In this document: piece by piece, positions 1 through 5,794 of the stretch | How the letters are laid out: each line of letters begins with the position of its first letter | How positions within the stretch are numbered: the first letter of the stretch is position 1 | Source of the DNA: JBFGWM01 sp041588495 | GTDB lineage: Bacteria; Pseudomonadota; Gammaproteobacteria; Pseudomonadales; JBFGWM01 | NCBI GenBank assembly: GCA_041588495.1 | Contig: JBFGWM010000170.1 | Location: 1-6,225 of the forward strand | Length of the DNA stretch: 6,225 bases | Direction: 5' to 3' | Program-made: the position numbers and the translations under genes | The notes under the pieces: generated by a model | What the model was told of the DNA's origin: nothing | Databases searched by the model: none | What the model saw: only the letters and a program-made list of their open reading frames with translations

Positions 1-1502
1 CGCACATCCTTGCCCGCGGCAGGTCGCGGAGGCTGCTGGCCGTCGCCCTGCACCTCGAGGAGCAGGCGCGGCTGTACCCATTCCCCGCGCCGGGCCAGGG
101 AGGCGGTCGCGGTCGCCAGGCGCATGGGCGTGACCAGCATGAAGCCCTGGCCGATCCCGACATTCACCGTGTCGCCGTGATACCAGGCGTCCCGGTAGAC
201 GCGCCGCTTCCATTCCCGGGACGGCAGCAGGCCGCTGACTTCCTCGAGGATATCCACCCCCGTCGCGGTTCCAAAACCGAAGCGCGCCAGGTACTGGCCG
301 AGGCGGTCAACGCCCAGGCGGAACGCCAGTTCGTAAAAGTAGGTGTCGCAGGACTGCACGATGGCCTTGTGCAGGTTGACCCGGCCGTGGCCACCCTTCT
401 TCCAGTCGCGGTACTTGCGGTCGTCATTGGGCAGGCGGAAAAAACCGGGATCCGGGATCGAGTAGCTGCGGTTCACCACGCCACTGTCGAGGCCGGCGAT
501 ACCGACGAAGGGCTTGATGGTGGAACCCGGCGGGTAACGGCCACGCAGGGCACGGTTGAACAGGGGCAGGTCGGGAGAGTCGCGCAACGCGCCGTACGCC
601 TTGGCATCGATGCCGGCGACAAACGGGTTCGGATCGTAACTCGGCTCGCTGACCAGCGCGAGCACGCCGCCGGTCTGCGGATCAATCGCCACCACCGCGC
701 CCCGACGCCCGTCCATGGCCTCGATCGCCGCCCTCTGCAGCCGGCTGTCCAGGCTCAGGACCAGGTTCCGGCCCGGCACCGGGTCATTGCGCGAGATCAC
801 CCGCAGCACGCGCCCGCGCGCGGTGGTCTCGACGCTCTGGTAGCCGACGTGTCCGTGCAGCAGGTCCTCGTAGTAGCGCTCGATGCCGATCTTGCCGATA
901 TGGTGGGTACCGGCATAGTCGGTTTCGTCGAGGTTCTGCAGTTCCGCCTCGTTGATGCGGCCCACGTAGCCCACCGCGTGCGCGAACATCGACCCGAACG
1001 GGTAATAGCGGGCCAGGCGCGCCTCCACCTCGACACCGGGAAGGCGATGCCGGTTCACCGCGATGCGCGCGATCTCGTCCTCGGTGAGCTTGAAACGCAG
1101 GGGCACCGATTCAAAGGGACGCCGCTCACGCTTGAGGCGTTCGTGGAAACGTTTCACCTCGCCATCACTGAGGTCGATGATGCTGCGCAGGGCAGCCATG
1201 GTGTTTTCCAGCTTGTGCGCCCGTTCCTTGACGATGGTCAGGCTGTGGATGGGCCGGTTTTCCGCGAGCAGGACGCCGTTGCGGTCGTAGATCAGGCCGC
1301 GGGTCGGCGGCACCGACTGCAGGTGGAGCCGGTTCCGGTCGGACTCGGTGGCGTAGGTCTCGTGGTGCACCACCTGCAACCAGGCCATGCGCGCGACCAG
1401 CGCCCCGGTACCCAGTATGACGATCAGGAACGCCACCAGGGCGCGCGCCAGGAAGACGTTGCCTTCCGCGCGCTGGTCCTTGATGGCTAGGTTACGGGTC
1501 AT
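1..1502 (-). CDS. mrdA: Penicillin-binding protein 2, peptidoglycan transpeptidase of the elongasome (3' end cut by window edge)
   Basis: Class B penicillin-binding protein that cross-links peptidoglycan during lateral wall growth, working with RodA and MreBCD at the inner membrane and acting in the periplasm. About 500 codons are present. They show a short cytoplasmic N-terminus, one membrane anchor (about residues 17-40), the PBP dimerisation domain beginning near PPTRGLIYDRNG (65-76), and a transpeptidase domain with the catalytic SxxK motif as S327-T-I-K330 in PPGSTIKP and the second motif S384-C-D386 followed by TYFYELAF. The E. coli enzyme has about 633 residues, so roughly 130 residues including the KTG box lie past the left edge. 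ATG at 1500-1502 is the only usable start, because the rlmH stop lies 10 codons upstream in the same frame. The nearest purine-rich stretch (AGGGAG, 1524-1529) is about 21 nt away, too far for a normal Shine-Dalgarno. It is the last visible gene of the proA block. The family assignment is secure; rodA downstream is an expectation only. Confidence 0.97.
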   Translation of the reverse strand, partial: MTRNLAIKDQRAEGNVFLARALVAFLIVILGTGALVARMAWLQVVHHETYATESDRNRLHLQSVPPTRGLIYDRNGVLLAENRPIHSLTIVKERAHKLENTMAALRSIIDLSDGEVKRFHERLKRERRPFESVPLRFKLTEDEIARIAVNRHRLPGVEVEARLARYYPFGSMFAHAVGYVGRINEAELQNLDETDYAGTHHIGKIGIERYYEDLLHGHVGYQSVETTARGRVLRVISRNDPVPGRNLVLSLDSRLQRAAIEAMDGRRGAVVAIDPQTGGVLALVSEPSYDPNPFVAGIDAKAYGALRDSPDLPLFNRALRGRYPPGSTIKPFVGIAGLDSGVVNRSYSIPDPGFFRLPNDDRKYRDWKKGGHGRVNLHKAIVQSCDTYFYELAFRLGVDRLGQYLARFGFGTATGVDILEEVSGLLPSREWKRRVYRDAWYHGDTVNVGIGQGFMLVTPMRLATATASLARRGEWVQPRLLLEVQGDGQQPPRPAAGKDV

Positions 1503-1532
1503 GAGTGCACGGGCCGGAACTCGCTCCCTGGA

Positions 1533-1997
1533 TCAGTCGCGATGATAAGGATGATTCTCGAGGATCGACCATGCCCGGTACAGCTGTTCGGCCACGATCA
1601 CGCGCACCAGGCCGTGGGGCAGGGTCATGCGCGACAGCGACCAGGTTTCGACGGCCGCGTCGCGGCACGCCGCGGACAACCCGTCTGGCCCGCCAACCAG
1701 CAGGCTGACATCACGCGCGTCCATCAGCCAGTCCTCCATGCGGGTTGCAAGGTCTCGCGTGCTCCAGTTCCTGCCGCGTTCGTCGAGGGCGACGATACGG
1801 TCTCCGCTGCCTACCGCGGCCAGCATCCGCTGGCCCTCGTCCTCGACCGCCAGCAGGGATCGCTTGCCGCGAGCCGCGAGAGGCAATTCCTTCAATTCCA
1901 GGTGCACCCTGCCACGAATACGGGATTGGTAGGTGCCGAAGCCTTCCTCGATCCACGCGGGCATCCGGTTACCGGGACTGACCAGGCGAACCCGCAC
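1533..1997 (-). CDS. rlmH: 23S rRNA (pseudouridine1915-N3)-methyltransferase RlmH
   Basis: SPOUT-class methyltransferase that methylates N3 of pseudouridine 1915 in helix 69 of 23S rRNA on assembled 70S ribosomes, using S-adenosylmethionine. The protein has 154 residues against about 155 in E. coli. The N-terminal RLVSPGNRMPAWIEEGF matches the family opening. The SAM-binding knot region shows LVGGPDGLS (100-108), then LPHGLVRVIVAEQLYRAWSI (126-145) and the C-terminal NHPYHR, all family hallmarks. The start is GTG at 1995-1997, six bases after the rsfS stop. The rsfS stop codon TGA runs into GG, giving GAGG four bases ahead of the GTG, so initiation probably depends on ribosomes finishing rsfS. 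Its own stop is followed 30 nt later by mrdA in the same reading frame. The rsfS-rlmH pair is very widely conserved, and the assignment is secure. Confidence 0.97.
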   Translation of the reverse strand: MRVRLVSPGNRMPAWIEEGFGTYQSRIRGRVHLELKELPLAARGKRSLLAVEDEGQRMLAAVGSGDRIVALDERGRNWSTRDLATRMEDWLMDARDVSLLVGGPDGLSAACRDAAVETWSLSRMTLPHGLVRVIVAEQLYRAWSILENHPYHRD

Positions 1998-2002
1998 GCG
2001 GC

Positions 2003-2006
2003 CTCA
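2003..2006 (-). promoter_or_regulatory. Shine-Dalgarno-like GAGG for rlmH overlapping the rsfS stop codon
   Basis: The rsfS stop TGA (2004-2006) is followed by GG, so the minus strand reads TGAGG just before the rlmH GTG (1995-1997). The core is short and lies about five bases from the start, which is acceptable spacing. The overlap of stop and binding site implies that ribosomes ending rsfS can restart on rlmH. Confidence 0.45.
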
Positions 2007-2351
2007 GGCCTCGGCGCCGCGCTGCTCAGGGGTGCCCCACAGCCGCTCGAGGTTATAGAACCGTCGCGTTGCGTCCTGCATGACGTGCACGACGACATCG
2101 CCGAAATCCACCAGCACCCACTCCGCGGCATCATCGCCCTCGACACCCAGGGGTCGCAGCCCGGCCTTCTTCGCGGTCGTCACCACGTGCTCGGCGAGGG
2201 AGCGCACGTGGCGGCTGGAACTACCGGTGACGATGACCATGAAATCGGTCACCGAGGTCGCTTCGCGGACATCCAGGCAGACCGGCTCGATGGCCTTCAT
2301 CTCCTCCAGTGCCTCGCTCACCAGCCCCTTCAATTGCTCGGAATCGGGCAT
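2004..2351 (-). CDS. rsfS: Ribosomal silencing factor RsfS (RsfS/YbeB/iojap family)
   Basis: Small cytoplasmic protein that binds uL14 on the large subunit and blocks joining with the 30S subunit, lowering translation when nutrients are scarce. There are 115 residues against about 105 in E. coli; the extra length is a short polar C-terminal tail (TPEQRGAEA). Family signatures are ATSVTDFMVIVTGSSSRHVRSL (31-52), GVEGDDAAEWVLVDFGDVVVHV (69-90) and RRFYNLERLW (96-105). ATG at 2349-2351 follows a good Shine-Dalgarno (AAGGGAGA, 2362-2369) ten bases upstream, the clearest ribosome binding site in this block. It sits 42 nt after nadD and six before rlmH, the standard nadD-rsfS-rlmH order of many Proteobacteria. 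It likely shares a transcript with both. Confidence 0.96.
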   Translation of the reverse strand: MPDSEQLKGLVSEALEEMKAIEPVCLDVREATSVTDFMVIVTGSSSRHVRSLAEHVVTTAKKAGLRPLGVEGDDAAEWVLVDFGDVVVHVMQDATRRFYNLERLWGTPEQRGAEA

Positions 2352-2393
2352 GAAACTCGTGTCTCCCTTGGTGGATTGTGGCGGGACGCGCAG

Positions 2394-3041
2394 TCAGGCG
2401 CCCTCTGCCGGGTAAAGTCCGTGACGATCCATATACGCCAGCACCGCATCGGGAAGCAGCCAGCGCACCGGCTTTCCCGCTGCACGCCACGCGCGGATCC
2501 GGGTCGCCGACACGTCCATGCGGGGCAGGTCCAGCAACACCACGCCGGCGCCCGTGCTGTCCCCGTCCACCGTATCCAGCATCGGGCGCAATGTTCCGGG
2601 AAGCGAGTCGATGCTACCGCGCAACTCGCTCCCCGGGCGTTCGATCACCACGATGCGCGCCAGCCCGGTAATCTGCCGCCACTCGTGCCAGGTGTCCAGT
2701 TCCCGGAATGCGTCGCTGCCCAACAGGAGGTGCAAATCCACGCCGGCACCGAGTTCGTCGCGGAGATCTCGCAGGGTGTCCACGGTGTAGGACGGGCCCT
2801 CGCGGCGCAGCTCCCGGTCGTCGGCGACCAGGCGAGCCTCCCCGGCAAGCGCCGCCTGCAGCATGCCGAACCGGTGCCTGGCGCTCGCCATCGGCTGCCC
2901 GCGGTGGGGCGGGTCCGCGCAGGGAAGCATGCGGACCACGTCGAGTTCCAGCCGCGCCGCGACCTCGAGCGCCGCGCGCAGGTGCCCGACATGCACCGGA
3001 TCGAAAGTGCCTCCGTAGACACCAATGCGGGATGGATTCAT
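2394..3041 (-). CDS. nadD: Nicotinate-nucleotide adenylyltransferase
   Basis: Joins nicotinate mononucleotide and ATP to give deamido-NAD plus pyrophosphate, the shared step of de novo and salvage NAD synthesis in the cytoplasm. The 215-residue protein has the nucleotidylyltransferase motif GGTFDPVHVGH (10-20), the substrate-loop segment GPSYTVDTL (82-90), LLLGSDAF (105-112) followed by WHEW (118-121), and the ATP-binding C-terminal motif VSATRIR (177-183, the ISSTxIR box). Length and motif order are normal for the family. ATG at 3039-3041 is the only in-frame start compatible with the N-terminal motif; there is no purine-rich Shine-Dalgarno before it, so translation probably follows on from proA, whose stop is 23 nt upstream. 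Residues 44-47 read PPHR where PPHK is common, a conservative change. The identification is secure. Confidence 0.97.
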   Translation of the reverse strand: MNPSRIGVYGGTFDPVHVGHLRAALEVAARLELDVVRMLPCADPPHRGQPMASARHRFGMLQAALAGEARLVADDRELRREGPSYTVDTLRDLRDELGAGVDLHLLLGSDAFRELDTWHEWRQITGLARIVVIERPGSELRGSIDSLPGTLRPMLDTVDGDSTGAGVVLLDLPRMDVSATRIRAWRAAGKPVRWLLPDAVLAYMDRHGLYPAEGA

Positions 3042-3064
3042 GCGGGAAACTGCACCCGGCCGGA

Positions 3065-4366
3065 TCAGCCGCGCACCTGGCCGTCGCCCAGCACCACGAA
3101 CTTGCGGGTGGTCAGCCCTTCCAGGCCCACCGGGCCGCGGGCGTGAAACTTGTCGGTGGAGATGCCGATCTCTGCGCCGAGGCCGTACTCGAAACCGTCC
3201 GCGAAGCGCGTCGAGGCGTTGACCATCACCGAACTCGAATCCACCTCGCGCAGGAAACGCCGCGCACGCGCGTAGTCGCCCGTCACGATGGCATCGGTAT
3301 GCCCGGACCCGTGGCGGTTGATATGCCGGATCGCCTCGTCAAGGCCCTCGACGACACGCACCGAGAGCACCGGCGCCAGGTATTCCTCGGACCAGTCCGC
3401 CTCGGTGGCCGCACGGATGCCCTCGAGTATCGCGCGGGTTTCCTCGCAACCGCGCAACTCCACCCCGGCGTCGGCGTAGTCACGCGCGAGTTCCGGCAGG
3501 ACCCTGGCGGCGATGCTCCTGGCGACCAGCAGGGACTCCATGGTATTGCAGGTGCCGTAGCGCTGGGTCTTGGCGTTGACCGCGATGCGCACCGCCATCT
3601 CCGGATCGGCGAAGTCATCGATATACACGTGGCAGTTCCCGTCGAGATGCTTGATGACCGGCACGCGGGCATCCCGGCTGATGCGCTCGATGAGTCCCTT
3701 TCCGCCCCGGGGCACGATCACGTCGACAAACTCCGGCATGGCGATAAGCTCGCCCACCGCGGCGCGGTCGGTGGTTTCCAGCACCTGCACGGCGGTTTCC
3801 GGGAGACCGGCCGCCGCCAGGCCGCGGCGGATACAGGCGGCCAGCGCCTGGTTCGATTGCAGGGCCTCCGAACCACCCCGCAGCACCGCGGCGTTGCCGG
3901 CCTTCAGGCACAGGCTGGCGGCATCCACCGTCACGTTGGGACGCGATTCGTAAATGATACCGACCACGCCGAGGGGCACGCGCATGCGCCCCACCTGGAT
4001 ACCGCTGGGCCGGTAGCTCAGGTCGGTGATCTCACCGACCGGGTCCGCCAGTGCCGCCACCTGGCGCAGGCCATCGACCATGCCGGCGATGGTTTTCCCG
4101 CTGACCTGCAGGCGGTCCAGCAGTGCCGCCTCGAGGCCGTTCGCACGGGCGGCGTCCATGTCCCGGGCATTCGCCTGCAGGATCGTTTCGGCGCTGGCCT
4201 CGATCGCCTCGGCCATCGCCAGCAAGGCCCCGTTGCGGACCCCGGTGTCGGACTGGGCGACCACGGCGGACGCCTCGCGGGCGGCCCTGCCGACCCGCTG
4301 CATGTATTCCTTGATGTCGGGGACGGACCCCGCGACAATATTTTCCGGCTTCGCCATTGCAATCAT
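3065..4366 (-). CDS. proA: Gamma-glutamyl phosphate reductase (glutamate-5-semialdehyde dehydrogenase)
   Basis: NADPH-dependent reduction of gamma-glutamyl phosphate to glutamate-5-semialdehyde, the second step of proline synthesis from glutamate, in the cytoplasm. From ATG 4366 the protein has 433 residues (E. coli ProA 417), the extra residues being at the N-terminus. Aldehyde-dehydrogenase-superfamily features are clear: VPLGVVGIIYESRPNVTVDA (130-149), LRGGSEA (162-168), IVPRGGKGL (217-225), the catalytic cysteine C273 in NAKTQRYGTCNTMESLL (264-280), and the C-terminal MVNASTRFADGFEYGLGAEI. A second in-frame ATG at 4355-4357 would remove three residues. GAAGAAA about five bases upstream favours the first ATG only weakly. 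No proB is present beside it, unlike the E. coli proBA operon. It leads the minus-strand block, with a likely promoter at 4395-4400 and the glycosylase gene diverging from the same short interval. Confidence 0.97.
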   Translation of the reverse strand: MIAMAKPENIVAGSVPDIKEYMQRVGRAAREASAVVAQSDTGVRNGALLAMAEAIEASAETILQANARDMDAARANGLEAALLDRLQVSGKTIAGMVDGLRQVAALADPVGEITDLSYRPSGIQVGRMRVPLGVVGIIYESRPNVTVDAASLCLKAGNAAVLRGGSEALQSNQALAACIRRGLAAAGLPETAVQVLETTDRAAVGELIAMPEFVDVIVPRGGKGLIERISRDARVPVIKHLDGNCHVYIDDFADPEMAVRIAVNAKTQRYGTCNTMESLLVARSIAARVLPELARDYADAGVELRGCEETRAILEGIRAATEADWSEEYLAPVLSVRVVEGLDEAIRHINRHGSGHTDAIVTGDYARARRFLREVDSSSVMVNASTRFADGFEYGLGAEIGISTDKFHARGPVGLEGLTTRKFVVLGDGQVRG

Positions 4367-4394
4367 TCTGAATTTCTTCGCCTTGGATGCGGCG

Positions 4395-4400
4395 ATTATA
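4395..4400 (-). promoter_or_regulatory. Putative -10 element of the promoter for the proA-nadD-rsfS-rlmH-mrdA block
   Basis: On the minus strand these bases read TATAAT, a perfect sigma-70 -10 hexamer, inside a local AT-rich patch that stands out from the GC-rich surroundings. Transcription would start near 4387-4388, giving a proA leader of about 21 nt. No convincing -35 hexamer is found at 15-19 bp upstream; that position (about 4418-4423) falls on the start codon of the divergent glycosylase gene. The extended -10 position reads CGG rather than TGn, a partial match. This is inferred from sequence alone. Confidence 0.45.
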
Positions 4401-4419
4401 CCGGAATCGCCGCTCCGCC

Positions 4420-5160
4420 ATGACCATGAGCCCGAAACCCGCCCCGCCGCCGGATGACCCGGCTCCCGTGCCCGCCGCGTTCTTCGACCGCGACGCGGCG
4501 GAGGTCGCGGTGGACCTGCTCGGCAAGGTGATTTATCGCCGCCAGGCCGGCCTGTGGCTCACGGCGCGGATCATCGAGACCGAGGCCTATTATCTCGCTG
4601 AGAAAGGCAGCCACGCCTCGCTGGGGGAAAGCCCCTCGCGACGCGCGTTGTTCATGCCCCCAGGGACCATTTACATGTACTACGCGCGGGGCGGCGACTC
4701 GCTGAACGTGAGTTGCCGGGGCGCGGGCAACGCGGTGCTGGTCAAGTCGGGATTCCCGTTTCCGGACCCGCCGGACCCGGAGGTCCTGCACGCCATGCAG
4801 TCCTGCAACCCGCCTCGTGGCGGCGGCGCGCCACGCCCGCCACACAGGCTTTGTGCGGGGCAGACCCTGCTGTGCCGAAGCCTTGGACTGCGGGTCCGGG
4901 AGTGGACGACGCGCCGGTTCGATCCGGGTGTGTTTTTCATTGCCGAGCGGGACGACGCACCGACCAAAGTCGTGCAGGCGACGCGCCTGGGAATTCCCGC
5001 CGGACGCGACGAACACCTGCCCCTGCGCTTCATCGACGCGCGTTACGCGCGCCACTGCACCCGCAACCCGCTGACCCGCCGCGGCGCCGCCGAGGGCCGG
5101 GACTACCACCTCGTCCCGCGCGACGCGGCACCGCTCGCCGGAACCGGCGCGACCGGGTAG
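4420..5160 (+). CDS. mpg: DNA-3-methyladenine glycosylase, AAG/Mpg family
   Basis: Monofunctional base-excision glycosylase expected to remove 3-methyladenine and other alkylated purines from DNA. From ATG 4420 it has 246 residues. A proline-rich N-terminal stretch (about 5-18) leads into FFDRDAAEVAVDLLGKVI (21-38), then LTARIIETEAYY (47-58), which holds the expected catalytic Glu55 and base-stacking Tyr57, then GSHAS with His65, PPGTIYMYYARGGDSLNVS (80-98), RLCAGQTLL (143-151) and a conserved end GIPAGRDEHLPLRF (191-204), ARHCTRNPL (210-218), GRDYHL. ATG 4387 would add 11 basic residues but overlaps the opposing proA promoter and lies outside the conserved domain; ATG 4426 is also possible. 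No strong Shine-Dalgarno is visible. Two segments differ from the human AAG pattern: ARGGDSLN replaces the tyrosine-rich intercalating loop, and Lys109 sits where human Arg182 would align. The family is secure; substrate range is inferred. Confidence 0.93.
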   Translation: MTMSPKPAPPPDDPAPVPAAFFDRDAAEVAVDLLGKVIYRRQAGLWLTARIIETEAYYLAEKGSHASLGESPSRRALFMPPGTIYMYYARGGDSLNVSCRGAGNAVLVKSGFPFPDPPDPEVLHAMQSCNPPRGGGAPRPPHRLCAGQTLLCRSLGLRVREWTTRRFDPGVFFIAERDDAPTKVVQATRLGIPAGRDEHLPLRFIDARYARHCTRNPLTRRGAAEGRDYHLVPRDAAPLAGTGATG

Positions 5161-5165
5161 CCCGG
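5153..5165. repeat. Perfect inverted repeat across the glycosylase stop codon; possible weak hairpin between convergent genes
   Basis: CCGGG (5153-5157) and CCCGG (5161-5165) flank the TAG stop codon, giving a five-base-pair GC stem with a three-base loop on either strand. It lies in the 10-nt interval between the convergent stop codons of the glycosylase gene and ubiX. Neither strand has a run of T directly after the stem, so it does not qualify as a standard intrinsic terminator. In a sequence this GC-rich, a short inverted repeat can arise by chance. Confidence 0.3.
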
Positions 5166-5170
5166 CGGCC

Positions 5171-5794
5171 TCAGTCGGCGTTTTCCGCGCCCCAGCGCGG
5201 CGCCAGTGACTGCTCGACACCCAGGTGGTCGAGGATGCGTGCCACCACGAAGTCCACCATGTCCTCCACGCTCTGCGGCCGGTGATAAAAGCCGGGGCTG
5301 GCCGGCAGCACCACCGCGCCCATGCGGGTCAGGGCCAGCATGTTCTCCAGGTGCACCGCGCTGTACGGGGTCTCGCGTGGCACCAGGATGAGTTGCCGCC
5401 GCTCCTTGAGGGCCACATCCGCGGCACGCTCGATCAGGTTGTTGCAGGCGCCGGTGGCGATCGCGGACAGGGTTCCCGTGCTGGCCGGGCAGATCACCAT
5501 CGGCACCGGGCCCGAGGAGCCGGAGGCCACCGGCGCCGTCCACTGCTCGCGGCCGAATACCTGCAATTGCCCCGGTTCAGCCGCGAAACGCTCGGCGAGA
5601 AACGTCTCCATGGCCCCGGTCTGGCCCGGAAGTTTCAGGTCGGTCTCGGTGGAGATCACCACGTGCGCGGCTTTCGAGACCATCACCCACACCCGGCGCC
5701 GCGCACGCACCAGTTCCTCCAGCAGGCGCAATGCATACTGGGCACCGGACGCGCCGGTCATCGCCAGGGTGACGGTACCGCTGAAACCGCTCAC
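5171..5794 (-). CDS. ubiX: Flavin prenyltransferase UbiX
   Basis: Makes prenylated FMN from reduced FMN and dimethylallyl phosphate. The product is the cofactor of UbiD-type decarboxylases, classically the decarboxylase of ubiquinone synthesis. From GTG 5794 there are 207 residues. A Rossmann-like flavodoxin fold is shown by TLAMTGASGAQYALRLL (9-25, with Ser16), VSKAAH (39-44), ASGSSGPVPMVICPASTGTLS (90-110), ATGACNNLIERAADVALKERR (113-133), VPRETP (138-143) and GFYHRPQSVEDMVDF (168-182). Residues that would line the active site, Arg123, Lys130, Arg140, Glu141, Tyr170 and Arg186, are all present and sit one position after those I recall for the Pseudomonas aeruginosa enzyme. GTG 5794 is preferred over an in-frame ATG at 5881 because conserved sequence begins here, a GGAGG lies seven bases upstream, and the longer form would overlap mpl by some 90 nt. 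It overlaps the mpl stop by four bases. No ubiD is in view. Confidence 0.96.
   Translation of the reverse strand: MSGFSGTVTLAMTGASGAQYALRLLEELVRARRRVWVMVSKAAHVVISTETDLKLPGQTGAMETFLAERFAAEPGQLQVFGREQWTAPVASGSSGPVPMVICPASTGTLSAIATGACNNLIERAADVALKERRQLILVPRETPYSAVHLENMLALTRMGAVVLPASPGFYHRPQSVEDMVDFVVARILDHLGVEQSLAPRWGAENAD

Noticed and set aside
177..1490. Long plus-strand open frame (437 codons) opposite mrdA
   Set aside because: It is antisense to a clearly recognisable PBP2. Its product shows no domain, is low in hydrophobic structure and rich in Arg, Gly, Val and Ala, as expected from the complement of GC-rich codons.
1542..3146. Long plus-strand open frame (534 codons) opposite rlmH, rsfS and nadD
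   Set aside because: It crosses three well-supported minus-strand genes and their junctions, and shows no recognisable motif. Stop codons are rare by chance on this strand at such GC content.
4357..4362. TTGCAA as a plus-strand -35 element for the glycosylase gene
   Set aside because: It matches the -35 consensus at four of six positions, but no -10-like hexamer lies 16-18 bp downstream; GATTAT at 4394-4399 is too far from it.
4387..4419. Longer glycosylase starting at ATG 4387
   Set aside because: It adds 11 mostly basic residues outside the family domain, and the codons lie on the minus-strand TATAAT. No ribosome binding site precedes it.
2708..4423. Long plus-strand open frame (571 codons) opposite nadD and proA
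   Set aside because: It is antisense to catalytic motifs of ProA and NadD, has no domain, and reads His-, Arg- and Gly-rich, which is a shadow pattern.
4623..4635. GGGG-GAAAG-CCCC hairpin inside the glycosylase gene
   Set aside because: It encodes conserved-region residues, has only four base pairs and no T-tract. Such stems are common by chance in GC-rich coding DNA.
4396..5220. Minus-strand open frame (274 codons) opposite the glycosylase gene
   Set aside because: The plus-strand product has full family motifs; the antisense product has none and would overlap the end of ubiX.
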